Positions 24,616-32,861 of a stretch of 64,000 nucleotides of DNA are shown piece by piece. The DNA lies in NCBI RefSeq assembly GCF_016827595.1, contig NZ_JAECMS010000001.1, forward strand, positions 1 through 64,000, written 5' to 3'. The notes below the pieces were generated by a model. It made no database searches, was not told the origin of the DNA, and worked only from the letters and a program-made list of their open reading frames with translations. The position numbers were made by a program, and so were the translations under genes. Source of the DNA: Luteirhabdus pelagi. GTDB lineage: Bacteria > Bacteroidota > Bacteroidia > Flavobacteriales > Flavobacteriaceae. Each line of letters starts with the position of its first letter. Position 1 is the first letter of the stretch.

Positions 24616-25296
24616 ATGATACGAGCTATTGGAATCCTTATTTTAACGTGCATATTGCTTTCCTGTAACAATACCGACAAATCCAATAACCCTGTAGAAG
24701 CCCCTATGGAAAATGAAACGGCCACGGATAGCATTTCCCCAACACAAGCACAATTTGTGACGATTGATACAGAGGAAGCATTAATTGCTACTGCTTTAAT
24801 GGCAGCACCAAAGGCTAGTCGCGACAATTGTAAAGTTATTGGATACAATATGGAGGGCGATTTCGTAACGTTGAAAGAAGGAGATAACGAATTTATAGTC
24901 CTAGCGGACGATCCTAAAAAGGAAGGCTTTAGCGCCGCTTGCTACCATAAAGATCTCGAGCCTTTCATGGCTAGGGGCAGAGCATTAAAAGCCGAAGGCA
25001 AGAATTCAGCAGAAATTTTCGATATCCGGGAAGAAGAAGCCAAGTCGGGGGCACTGGACATGGGAGCGCCAGGGTCCACCCTTCATATCTATTACAGTTC
25101 CAGCGACCTATACAATCCAGAAAACTATAAAGTAAAAGATGCCCAATACCGGTATGTAGTCTACCTTCCCTTTGCTACATCCGAATCTACGGGACTTCCA
25201 GAAAAACCTATTGGCTCGAATCATCCATGGATTATGGATCCAGGAACCCACAAGGCACATATTATGATTTCTCCGCTACCTGATTCCAAAGAATAA
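24616..25296 (+). CDS. Hypothetical lipoprotein
   Basis: The 226-residue product starts best at the ATG at 24616, which begins the lipoprotein signal (IGILILTCILLSC, Cys17 from that start); the frame extends upstream to 24568 but with a polar leader. The mature protein contains two cysteines (DNCKVIGY, AACYHKDLEPFMARGRALKAEG) and an MGAPGSTLHIYYSS segment and ends in HPWIMDPGTHKAHIMI. This pattern of a small conserved extracellular protein with a His/Asp-rich end is known to me from Bacteroidota and Proteobacteria without an assigned function. Confidence 0.7.
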   Translation: MIRAIGILILTCILLSCNNTDKSNNPVEAPMENETATDSISPTQAQFVTIDTEEALIATALMAAPKASRDNCKVIGYNMEGDFVTLKEGDNEFIVLADDPKKEGFSAACYHKDLEPFMARGRALKAEGKNSAEIFDIREEEAKSGALDMGAPGSTLHIYYSSSDLYNPENYKVKDAQYRYVVYLPFATSESTGLPEKPIGSNHPWIMDPGTHKAHIMISPLPDSKE

Positions 25297-25349
25297 GGAC
25301 GTTTAGTATCGATCGTTGATTTAGTTCGAAAATGACTGAAACGAAATAA

Positions 25350-25727
25350 ATGATTCAGATATCAATCCACTACTTTCTTCACTTTCTGTTTCCATTGGCG
25401 ATTGCCTATCTTTTTTTCAAAAGAGATTGGAAAAGAGCTTATTTGATTTTATTGGCTACAATGCTCATCGACCTCGACCACCTTTTAGCTACCCCTATTT
25501 TTGAAGCTCAGCGCTGTAGCCTAAACTATCATCCACTTCACTCCTACTATGCTGCGGCGTTTTATAGTATTCTATTGTTTTTGCGCAAACCATTCAATAT
25601 CATTGGAATTGGACTTCTAATGCACCTCGCGACCGATTTGATTGATTGCCTCTTCACTTACCATGAATGTCAACACTGTTTGAAAGATTCTCCAGCTTTA
25701 GAACTCATCAAATATATCTCAACGTAA
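25350..25727 (+). CDS. DUF6122 family membrane protein
   Basis: The 125-residue product has four hydrophobic helices and the features of DUF6122: an early HYFLHF, the motif MLIDLDHLLATPIF in the middle, RCSLNYHPLHSYYA, and HLATDLIDC near the end. The conserved Asp and His residues lie at membrane borders and are arranged like those of the YdjM/LexA-regulated metal-dependent hydrolase family, so an enzymatic role in lipid or membrane chemistry is possible but unproven. A hairpin terminator follows. Confidence 0.8.
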   Translation: MIQISIHYFLHFLFPLAIAYLFFKRDWKRAYLILLATMLIDLDHLLATPIFEAQRCSLNYHPLHSYYAAAFYSILLFLRKPFNIIGIGLLMHLATDLIDCLFTYHECQHCLKDSPALELIKYIST

Positions 25728-25750
25728 AACATCCTGTACGTACGCTTTTT

Positions 25751-25779
25751 AGATTGAAATAAATTCAATCTATCTATTT
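25751..25779 (+). terminator. Hairpin terminator after the DUF6122 gene
   Basis: AGATTGAA (25751-25758) and TTCAATCT (25764-25771) form a perfect eight-pair stem with a five-base loop, followed by ATCTATTTTTA. The stem is A/T-rich and thus weak, but its place 24 bp behind the stop codon fits an intrinsic terminator. Confidence 0.5.
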
Positions 25780-26003
25780 TTATTCGATTCCTAAATATTG
25801 ATTGCTTAGGAAAAGGACCATTGGCATGTGTCGGAAGAAACTTTTTGCCATAACAACAAATTATGTAAATTGTGGGCTTCTTAAATTGTTATTCCAAACT
25901 GTTACATATATGTCGATATTTTTAAATTAAATATTTCTTTAATCTCAGTTTAAGGAATTCATCTTCTATTTATAAAATAATCAAAGAATTAACTCAATCG
26001 AAA

Positions 26004-26863
26004 ATGAAAAAAAGAACCCTATTAATCGTATTCGCAATTGGAGCAACAATACTCTCTTGTTCTTCTGAAGAAGACACCAACGATAATAATCCACAGCAAG
26101 AAGCACCAATGGTAGCTGAGACCGAGCAGCGAATATTTGAAAGCGGATCGCTAAGCGAACGAGTCGTAACGTCCTTCGAAAATGGAAAACCGAAAACCTG
26201 GACCTTCTTCGATGCCACTGGCGATATTACCTTCAGAACTGATTGGCTATACAATGGCAGCGATAATTTAACTACTATTAATGGATTTCTTCCTAATGGC
26301 GAACAAAGCTACACCCTGACCATTACTTATGATGGCTCGGAAAGGATTTCAGAGATGGTTCGTTCTGAACAGAGTGGATCGTTTATTACCACAACCACCT
26401 TCACCCACAATAATGATAATACCATTACAGCGATTACAGAAAGCGATGGTTTCGAATCTACCAAGACGTTTGAAGTAAATAGCGATGGGATTATTGACAA
26501 AGAAATTGAAGACGGAACCGAAATAGCAACGGTTCAGTATGACGGATTAAAACCTATCAGTAAAACAGCGAATTCAACTACTTATTCGTATACTTACGAA
26601 ACCAACGGATCGAATCCCTATGCCATGCAATCAATTTTTGGCGATACCCCTATAAACGTTGTTCTCTTTCAAAACAGTCTTGCCGATGCTTCCGATTCGC
26701 TAACCACCGAACTGATCAGTGAAATCTCGACCGATTTTGGTTTAGAACGTTTCAATATACTCTAGATGCCGATGGCTTCGTAACTACAAGAAAAACATAT
26801 ACGAATGGCGAGTTAAACGATGAGTTTGAATACACATATGAAATTACTGTAACTGAAAACTAA
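26004..26863 (+). pseudogene. Lipoprotein gene with frameshifted 3' end
   Basis: The open frame 26004-26765 codes for a 253-residue lipoprotein (TILSC lipobox, Cys16), with repeats like those of YD/RHS-type or MORN-like beta hairpins (SERVVTSFENGKPKTWTFFD, YNGSDNLTTINGFLPNG, ITYDGSERISEMV). It stops early at a TAG. In the -1 frame the DNA goes on without a stop to a TAA at 26861-26863 and gives LDADGFVTTRKTYTNGEL and EYTYEITVTEN, the expected end of this protein type. One base is therefore missing around 26745-26762. The frameshift removes only the last 33 residues, so the short product may still fold. A sequencing error is the main alternative. Confidence 0.7.
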
Positions 26864-26900
26864 CGCCACAACGTAAAGGTGATCGCTGATATATGAATAT

Positions 26901-27524
26901 ATGCTAGGAGCAGGCGCTGGCAGTACCATAAACATGATTAAAACCCTTCGTAACAACCGAAATTTGTTACGAAGGAAACGCATGTACGATAAAGAACGCT
27001 CCTTTTTGAGTATTAAAAAAGAATACCTAAAAGCTGCAGAAGGCAAAATCGATCTAAAAAAAGCTTCAAAAGAAGATCTCTTAAACATCCGTAGAAAAGT
27101 CCTCGCGGCAAGAAAAAGAGAAACGTTGCTTACCTATTCATTACTAATTATAGTTATATGCGGCATGGTGTACTTGGTCTATCAAATTCCTTCATGGGAC
27201 AAAGGACCTGACCAATTAGAACGCGAAATTCGATTGGAGACAGAAAAAAGCAATAGGTATATATATCTACTTACAGATGGCGATCAGTGGCTAAAAAAAG
27301 AAAAGTGGCATAATGCAATTTTCCAATATCAAAAAACACTGGAGATATATCCCGATAACTACGATGCCGTATATCGGTTAACACTCGCCTATATCTATTG
27401 TTGTTTGCATGAAAACAAAGATTGTGAATTGGGAAAAAGAAGTCTAAAACGATTACAAAATTACTTTCCAGAAACCGATCATAGAGAATTGGTGGAGATA
27501 TATGATAACATGGAATTGCCGTAA
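26901..27524 (+). CDS. Membrane-anchored TPR-like protein
   Basis: The 207-residue product has a strongly basic N-terminal stretch (KTLRNNRNLLRRKRMYDKER), a helical segment, one membrane helix (about residues 77-95, YSLLIIVICGMVYLVY) and a C-terminal TPR pair with DGDQWLKKEKWHNAIFQYQK and YPDNYDAVYRLTLAYIYCC. Translation may also begin at the ATG at 26934, which would drop 11 residues. It looks like a cytoplasmic-tailed scaffold protein. No neighbour suggests a specific role. Confidence 0.7.
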   Translation: MLGAGAGSTINMIKTLRNNRNLLRRKRMYDKERSFLSIKKEYLKAAEGKIDLKKASKEDLLNIRRKVLAARKRETLLTYSLLIIVICGMVYLVYQIPSWDKGPDQLEREIRLETEKSNRYIYLLTDGDQWLKKEKWHNAIFQYQKTLEIYPDNYDAVYRLTLAYIYCCLHENKDCELGKRSLKRLQNYFPETDHRELVEIYDNMELP

Positions 27525-27614
27525 ATTTCAGTTAAAAATATAACTTCGCTAAAATTCTGTACTTTCACAGTTACAAAAATGTAACGTTTGACTATTGCCT
27601 CCGTCGTAATTAGT

Positions 27615-28646
27615 ATGACCAAGAAACAATTTCAACGAATTTTAAGAATTGTCCTAGCAATTGGAACCATTACTTCCTTATTCTTCGTTCCGTGGATTGT
27701 TCTTTGGGCATGGATACAACCCCTACCCGATACTGTACAGGAACAAGCGGATAAAGCGATATCTTATGGTTTTGATGGAATTGTGCTATACATAGACCAG
27801 TCCGGAAGGCCTCCCTCCTATTCTACGGCAGGATGGCATGATAGGAAAAAAGAAATACCCGCCAAGCCAGACGCCTTGTTCAAAATCGCGAGTATTAGCA
27901 AATTGTATAATGCTGTTGCAATTACTAAGTTAGCACACAATAAGCAACTATTGTTGGATAATACCCTAGCCGACTTCTTTCCTGAATTGGTTGGAAGAAT
28001 CGAAAATGCTGAAAAAATCACGGTTCGGATGATGATACAGCATACCAGCGGTATACCCAACTATACCGATACATTCAACTATTGGGCACATCCGAAGGAA
28101 TCGAATGAAGAAAATTTAGCATTAGTTCTTGACCTCCCGGCAAAATTCGAACCTGGAGAAGATTATGAATACAGCAACACCAATTATTTACTGCTCTCTG
28201 AAATCATGGACAAAGTCCTAGGTTACGATCATTTTCAATACATTCAGGAAGAGATCCTAAACCGTTTACACTTGAAAAACACCTTCAGTTCTGTAAAGAA
28301 GGTGGATAGCAACAGGGTAATGAGCGGGTATCATGTTGGATATCCATTAGATTTGAAAACCGATAACACGGGAATGGTAGCTTCAGCAGAAGATGTTGGA
28401 AAGTTCATTCGTGCCCTGAACGACGGTTCTTTATTTGATGAAGGTGAACAGGATATCTATTCGTCACTTTACAGGTATGGCCATACGGGATTGGTGCCGG
28501 GCTACCAAAGCATTGCACGATATCATAGAGACATCGATGCTGTCGTAGTGCAATTTACGGGTCCGACCAATTTTGAAGGCTATAATTGGAATTTATCTGA
28601 AATTATGTACAACCGGATTATCAAAATTCTAACGAACCAAGAGTAA
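27615..28646 (+). CDS. Serine hydrolase of the beta-lactamase fold
   Basis: The 343-residue product has an N-terminal membrane anchor (about residues 10-35) and an extracytoplasmic beta-lactamase/class C-type domain: SxxK in ASISK (about residue 92), the YSN tyrosine motif in DYEYSNTNYLLLSEI (about residue 184), QHTSGIPNYTD between them, and HTG in RYGHTGLVPGYQS near the end. Such proteins include D-alanyl peptidases, esterases and true AmpC enzymes; this one most resembles the general serine hydrolases rather than a resistance enzyme. The ATG at 27615 was taken over a TTG at 27588. Confidence 0.88.
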   Translation: MTKKQFQRILRIVLAIGTITSLFFVPWIVLWAWIQPLPDTVQEQADKAISYGFDGIVLYIDQSGRPPSYSTAGWHDRKKEIPAKPDALFKIASISKLYNAVAITKLAHNKQLLLDNTLADFFPELVGRIENAEKITVRMMIQHTSGIPNYTDTFNYWAHPKESNEENLALVLDLPAKFEPGEDYEYSNTNYLLLSEIMDKVLGYDHFQYIQEEILNRLHLKNTFSSVKKVDSNRVMSGYHVGYPLDLKTDNTGMVASAEDVGKFIRALNDGSLFDEGEQDIYSSLYRYGHTGLVPGYQSIARYHRDIDAVVVQFTGPTNFEGYNWNLSEIMYNRIIKILTNQE

Positions 28647-28706
28647 CCCACCATACCTTTTTCGCAATTTGAATTTTTATCAAAAACACCTATAATTCTA
28701 ATAACT

Positions 28707-29198
28707 ATGAATGATAAGTATGTAATTCCTGAAGGCAGTACTATTGGACATGTCCACTTAAAGGTGTCCAATTTAAAGCAGTCGCTAGATTTCTATTGTG
28801 GATTATTAGGGTATGAATTAATGACGACCTATGGCGACCAAGCCGCTTTTATAGCTGCTGGAGGCTATCATCATCATATAGGGTTGAACGTATGGCATAG
28901 CAAAAATGCACCCCCCGCCGACAAACATTCGGTGGGACTGTTTCACACAGCAATTGTATATCCTACTCGAAAGGATTTAGCTGAAATATTTAAGAGATTA
29001 AAAGAAAAAGGATACCCTTTGACCGGTGCTGCAGACCATGGTGTTTCGGAAGCACTCTATTTGGATGATCCAGACGAAAACGGTGTCGAGCTTTATTGGG
29101 ATCGACCAAGAGAACAATGGCCAAAAAACGCTGATGGTTCTATACATATGTACACAAGACCATTAGATTTAGACACATTGTTAGAAGAACTATTATAA
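28707..29198 (+). CDS. VOC (glyoxalase/dioxygenase) family protein
   Basis: The 163-residue product has the paired beta-alpha-beta-beta-beta layout of the vicinal oxygen chelate family. Likely metal ligands are His in IGHVHLKVSNL (residue 14), His in VGLFHTAIVYP and Glu in ENGVELYWDRP. The sequence resembles the catechol-2,3-dioxygenase-like (CatE) group, so ring cleavage of a catechol is possible; a glyoxalase or drug-binding role cannot be ruled out. It stands alone with its own spacer. Confidence 0.85.
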   Translation: MNDKYVIPEGSTIGHVHLKVSNLKQSLDFYCGLLGYELMTTYGDQAAFIAAGGYHHHIGLNVWHSKNAPPADKHSVGLFHTAIVYPTRKDLAEIFKRLKEKGYPLTGAADHGVSEALYLDDPDENGVELYWDRPREQWPKNADGSIHMYTRPLDLDTLLEELL

Positions 29199-29229
29199 GC
29201 GAAAGAGTACTAGCGAAACCCTCCGTAAT

Positions 29230-29574
29230 ATGTCAGATTACATAAAAGAAAAGGCCTTACAAGCAACCCTTAACAAAATTGAATCGAACCGTCGACAGTC
29301 CAATTACTTCATCCGAAATATCTGGAAGGTGATAGGATTTGGAATTTTTGTTTCCATTTGGGCACCAACAAAAGCTCCTGACCATTTGGGTTTTGATAGG
29401 AAATCTGCGGTGGAAGTAGGTGAATTAGGATATTATGAGTTGGTTGTTATAACGGCTCTCCTTTATACATTGGTATGCTTTATTGCTCATTTTGTTTGGA
29501 AATATCAGGATAAAAAAGCCTTGCACAAATTATTAAAACGCAAACTCGAATTGGAGAAAGAACTCGGTATTTAA
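29230..29574 (+). CDS. Small two-helix membrane protein
   Basis: The 114-residue product has a helical N-terminus, two membrane helices (about residues 31-46 and 71-93) and a charged coiled tail (KKALHKLLKRKLELEKEL). It has the hairpin shape of 2TM-domain proteins common in flavobacteria, but no specific family is recognised. It lies 31 bp behind the VOC gene and 33 bp before the DinB gene, so these may be one transcript. Confidence 0.65.
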   Translation: MSDYIKEKALQATLNKIESNRRQSNYFIRNIWKVIGFGIFVSIWAPTKAPDHLGFDRKSAVEVGELGYYELVVITALLYTLVCFIAHFVWKYQDKKALHKLLKRKLELEKELGI

Positions 29575-29607
29575 GTTTTGAACAAGGGATGCCATTAAAG
29601 TGTGTAT

Positions 29608-30057
29608 ATGAACGATTTTATTGAAGACATTTTTGAATATCACTACCACTTCAACCAAAAAGTGATTGATCAACTATTAGAAATAGGTCCTAAACTGCCT
29701 GAACGTAGCCTTCCCCTATTTTCACACTTACTTAATGCCCATCAAATTTGGAATGCTAGAATAACCGCTACCGAGCCCTTTGGTGTTCATCAGATACATC
29801 CTATCGAAGCCTTCAAAAAAATTGATAACAGCAATTACAGCAATACGCTTCATATCTTGAAGAATTTTGACTTAAAAACCACTATTCACTATAGCAATTC
29901 AAAGGGTGTTGGCTATTCAAATACTATTCAAGATATCCTATTTCACATTGCTAATCATACCACCCATCATAGAGGGCAGCTGGTTTCGGATATTCGACAA
30001 AGTGGTTTTGACCCAATAGCAACCGACTATATTTTTTACAAGCGTAATTTAGAATAA
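29608..30057 (+). CDS. DinB family protein
   Basis: The 149-residue product is a four-helix bundle of the DinB/YfiT superfamily. The metal-binding histidines are expected in SHLLNAHQIWNARI (first, with the typical H-x-W-N pattern) and in HIANHTTHHRGQLVSDIRQSG (second and third). Members are often thiol-dependent transferases (bacillithiol S-transferase type) or of unknown function. The ATG at 29608 is preferred to a GTG two codons earlier. Confidence 0.9.
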   Translation: MNDFIEDIFEYHYHFNQKVIDQLLEIGPKLPERSLPLFSHLLNAHQIWNARITATEPFGVHQIHPIEAFKKIDNSNYSNTLHILKNFDLKTTIHYSNSKGVGYSNTIQDILFHIANHTTHHRGQLVSDIRQSGFDPIATDYIFYKRNLE

Positions 30058-30153
30058 CCTGCACTTCTTCTTATCTTTAAAGTGAAGTAGATTATAGTTA
30101 TTAAGTAGTAAAATAGAACGCATCCTTCAAAAGAGTAACAAATACGCTTCAAT

Positions 30154-30675
30154 ATGAAACCGGACGCACTCCTTTCCACTTTACAGCAACGCTTTGAGCG
30201 AAATAAACATCGACACCCCAATATTTCTTGGGAAGAGATTGCAGCCATCCTTCAAAAAGACACCATACTGCAGATTGTTAAAAACATGGAGGCTACTGGC
30301 GGCGAACCCGATGTGGTGGTCTTCGATGGTTTATTCTATGTAGATTGTTCAAAGGAAAGTCCGAAGGGGCGACGCAGTATCTGTTACGATCGTGCCGCAC
30401 TGGAGGGCCGTAAGAAATACCCACCTAAAAATGATGCTATGTCACTAGCAACTGAAATGGGGATCGAATTGCTTACGGAAGAAGACTACCAAATTCTTCA
30501 ATCATTTGGCGATTTCGATACCAAGACATCTAGCTGGTTATTAACACCGGAAGCGGTTCGGGAACTCGGCGGAGCCATTTTTGGTGACTTTAGGTTTGGA
30601 CGTGTTTTTATTTATCACAATGGAGCAGAGTCCTATTATGCCGCACGCGGGTTTCGAGGAAAAGTGAAGCTCTGA
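30154..30675 (+). CDS. DUF4256 family protein
   Basis: The 173-residue soluble product matches DUF4256 along its length: an opening LLSTLQQRFERNKHRHP, GGEPDVVVFDG, CSKESPKGRRSICYDRAALE, MGIELLTEEDY, DTKTSSWLLTPEAVRELGG and a C-terminal YHNGAESYYAARGFRG. The biochemical role is unknown. It sits directly before the trp regulatory region but has no evident link with it; the trp promoter lies 35 bp after its stop. Confidence 0.9.
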   Translation: MKPDALLSTLQQRFERNKHRHPNISWEEIAAILQKDTILQIVKNMEATGGEPDVVVFDGLFYVDCSKESPKGRRSICYDRAALEGRKKYPPKNDAMSLATEMGIELLTEEDYQILQSFGDFDTKTSSWLLTPEAVRELGGAIFGDFRFGRVFIYHNGAESYYAARGFRGKVKL

Positions 30676-30709
30676 TGCTATCATACATTTCAAAAAATGT
30701 TTTAAATTA

Positions 30710-30740
30710 TTGTTTAACTAAAATTTCATCTCTATATTTG
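30710..30740 (+). promoter_or_regulatory. trp operon promoter
   Basis: A TTG -33 box (30710-30712) and a full TATATTTG -7 box (30733-30740) stand 20 bp apart, the canonical Bacteroidota arrangement. Transcription should begin about 30744-30747, at or within a few bases of the leader-peptide ATG at 30746. Confidence 0.8.
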
Positions 30741-30745
30741 AACTA

Positions 30746-30808
30746 ATGAAAACATTACAACTACATACTTGGTGGTGGACTAGCTTACGGAAAAACGTCG
30801 TGACCTAG
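30746..30808 (+). CDS. trpL: trp operon leader peptide
   Basis: The 20-codon frame reads MKTLQLHTWWWTSLRKNVVT and stops with TAG. The three consecutive TGG codons at 30770-30778 make it a Trp sensor: with little charged tRNA-Trp, a ribosome stalls there. Behind it lie an antiterminator segment overlapping its stop codon and a terminator hairpin, then trpE 77 bp after the leader stop. There is almost no room for a 5' untranslated region between the probable transcription start and the ATG, so it may be translated as a leaderless message. Confidence 0.9.
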   Translation: MKTLQLHTWWWTSLRKNVVT

Positions 30809-30866
30809 ATACCCTCTGTATGTTTATATATAGAAAAGCCTGTCTATCGCGACAGGCTTTTTTTTT
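30797..30866 (+). promoter_or_regulatory. trp attenuator: antiterminator and terminator
   Basis: Terminator: AAGCCTGTC (30836-30844) pairs perfectly with GACAGGCTT (30851-30859) around a six-base loop, followed by T from 30858 to 30866. Antiterminator: GTCGTGACCTAGA (30797-30809) can pair with TCTATCGCGAC (30843-30853) in eleven pairs (one G-U) with a two-base CC bulge, which would destroy the terminator. A ribosome stalled on the Trp codons leaves 30797-30809 free; one that reaches the stop at 30806 covers it. This is textbook ribosome-mediated attenuation. Confidence 0.85.
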
Positions 30867-30884
30867 GACCCTATTCAAACTATT

Positions 30885-32288
30885 ATGACAAAATACAAAC
30901 TTCATACACATGCTAAAAAGCTCTTAGCCGATACGCTCACTCCCGTGTCTGCCTATTTAAGATTACGGGATACCTATCCTAACAGCTTGCTCTTGGAAAG
31001 CAGCGATTACCATGCGAACGACAATAGCTTTAGCTATATCTGTTGTAATCCTATCGCTTCCATAACGATTGCGAAAGAAACCATTACCACCAAATTTCCA
31101 GATGGCAAAAAGCAAAAAACAACTATTACAAAGGGTAATGATGTGTTGAACGCCTTGGATGCCTTTCGTAATTCGTTTGATGTAGGTGAATCGGATGCCT
31201 ATTCCTTTATCCATAATGGCATCTTCGGGTATATGGCGTACGATATGGTACGTTATTTTGAAACCATTGAAATTGCTCAGAAACCTTCAAAACTGGAGAT
31301 TCCCGATGCTTACTATGCCGTGTATCGAAATGTGATCGCTATAAACCACTTCAACAATGAAGCCTATGTGTTTTCCCATGATTATAAAACGGAAAGCAAT
31401 GTTTTAGAAATTGAACAACTGTTAAAATCGAAAGCGCTTACCTCCTATCCGTTTCAACGAAAACAAGAAGCTGAAACCACGTTAACCGATGCCGAATTTA
31501 AAGACTTAGTGAAACAGTGTAAACAACATTGCGCCCGTGGCGATGTGTTTCAAATCGTACCCAGCAGAAGGTTCTCCCAAACGTTTACAGGCGACGATTT
31601 CAATGTGTATCGTGCCTTACGAAGTATAAATCCATCGCCCTACCTTTTCTATTTCGATTATGGCGATTTCAAGATTATGGGTAGCTCGCCCGAAGCACAG
31701 TTGGTTATTAAAAACGACACTGCTGAAATTCATCCCATAGCCGGAACCTTCAAACGAAGCGGAAATGACGAAGAAGATGCACAAGCTGCGAGAGAACTAG
31801 CAAAGGATAAAAAGGAGAATGCAGAACATGTTATGTTGGTCGATTTGGCCCGTAACGATCTCAGCCGACATGGTACAAACGTTCATGTAGATACGTACAA
31901 GGAAATTCAATTCTTTTCGCATGTCATTCACCTTGTGAGCAAGGTAACTGCTACTATTAACACGGATGAAGATAGCCTTCAACTTGTTGCCGATACATTT
32001 CCCGCTGGCACCCTTAGCGGTGCTCCAAAATATAAGGCGATGGAATTACTGGAGAACTATGAACCGCTGAACCGAGGGTGTTATGGCGGAGCCATTGGGT
32101 TTATGGACTTCAACGGGAATTTCAACCATGCCATTATTATCCGATCCTTTGTGAGCAAGGATCATACACTTCACTATCAAGCAGGTGCAGGAATTGTAGT
32201 CGACAGCGATCCAGAAAAAGAATTACAGGAGGTATACCACAAGTTAAACGCATTACAAAAGGCCATGGAATTGGCTGAAAACATTTAA
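30885..32288 (+). CDS. trpE: Anthranilate synthase component I
   Basis: This is the large subunit that turns chorismate and ammonia into anthranilate, the first step of Trp synthesis. At 467 residues it has the full length of the family. The N-terminal LLLES motif (residues 35-39) is the Trp feedback site, so allosteric inhibition is expected besides attenuation. The C-terminal chorismate-binding domain shows VFQIVPSRRF, HPIAGTFKRSG, ENAEHVMLVDLARNDL and TFPAGTLSGAPK, and GCYGGAIG near residue 397. It is the first structural gene of the operon; trpG follows after 3 bp. Confidence 0.97.
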   Translation: MTKYKLHTHAKKLLADTLTPVSAYLRLRDTYPNSLLLESSDYHANDNSFSYICCNPIASITIAKETITTKFPDGKKQKTTITKGNDVLNALDAFRNSFDVGESDAYSFIHNGIFGYMAYDMVRYFETIEIAQKPSKLEIPDAYYAVYRNVIAINHFNNEAYVFSHDYKTESNVLEIEQLLKSKALTSYPFQRKQEAETTLTDAEFKDLVKQCKQHCARGDVFQIVPSRRFSQTFTGDDFNVYRALRSINPSPYLFYFDYGDFKIMGSSPEAQLVIKNDTAEIHPIAGTFKRSGNDEEDAQAARELAKDKKENAEHVMLVDLARNDLSRHGTNVHVDTYKEIQFFSHVIHLVSKVTATINTDEDSLQLVADTFPAGTLSGAPKYKAMELLENYEPLNRGCYGGAIGFMDFNGNFNHAIIIRSFVSKDHTLHYQAGAGIVVDSDPEKELQEVYHKLNALQKAMELAENI

Positions 32289-32291
32289 GCC

Positions 32292-32861
32292 ATGAAAATA
32301 GTAGTCATCGACAATTACGACAGCTTTGTGTACAATCTTGTTCACTATCTAAAAGAATTGGATACAGAAGTTACCGTATTCCGAAACGACAAATTTGAGT
32401 TTTCGGACCTTGAGACTTTCGATAAGATTTTACTTTCCCCAGGACCTGGTATTCCTGAAGAAGCGGGACTATTAAAACCATTGATCGAAGCTTATAAAGG
32501 GAAGAAACCAATCTTCGGGGTGTGTTTAGGACAGCAAGCTATAGGTGAAGTGTTCGGCGGAACGATTCACAACCTAGATACCGTTTTTCACGGGGTGGCA
32601 ACCAAAGCAACGATTCTTCAACCCGATGAACCGCTTTTCAAAGGATTACCATCCGAAATTGAAATAGGCCGCTATCATTCTTGGGTGATCAACCGAGAAA
32701 ATTTTCCTGCGGAACTGACCATTACTTCAGTAGATGAAAACAACCAGATTATGGCTATTCGGCATAACGCCTATGATATCTGCGGTGTGCAGTTCCATCC
32801 CGAGAGTGTGCTTACACCCAATGGAAAACAAATCATTAAAAATTGGATTGAAAGTGAATAA
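32292..32861 (+). CDS. trpG: Anthranilate synthase component II (glutamine amidotransferase)
   Basis: The 189-residue class I glutamine amidotransferase supplies ammonia to TrpE. The catalytic triad is visible: Cys78 in GVCLGQQAIG, His169 and Glu171 in QFHPES. The oxyanion region LLSPGPGIPEEAG is also present. It is a stand-alone subunit, not fused to TrpD as in enterobacteria. It overlaps the trpD start by 8 bp, which suggests translational coupling. Such proteins may also serve PabB; the location argues for Trp. Confidence 0.95.
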   Translation: MKIVVIDNYDSFVYNLVHYLKELDTEVTVFRNDKFEFSDLETFDKILLSPGPGIPEEAGLLKPLIEAYKGKKPIFGVCLGQQAIGEVFGGTIHNLDTVFHGVATKATILQPDEPLFKGLPSEIEIGRYHSWVINRENFPAELTITSVDENNQIMAIRHNAYDICGVQFHPESVLTPNGKQIIKNWIESE

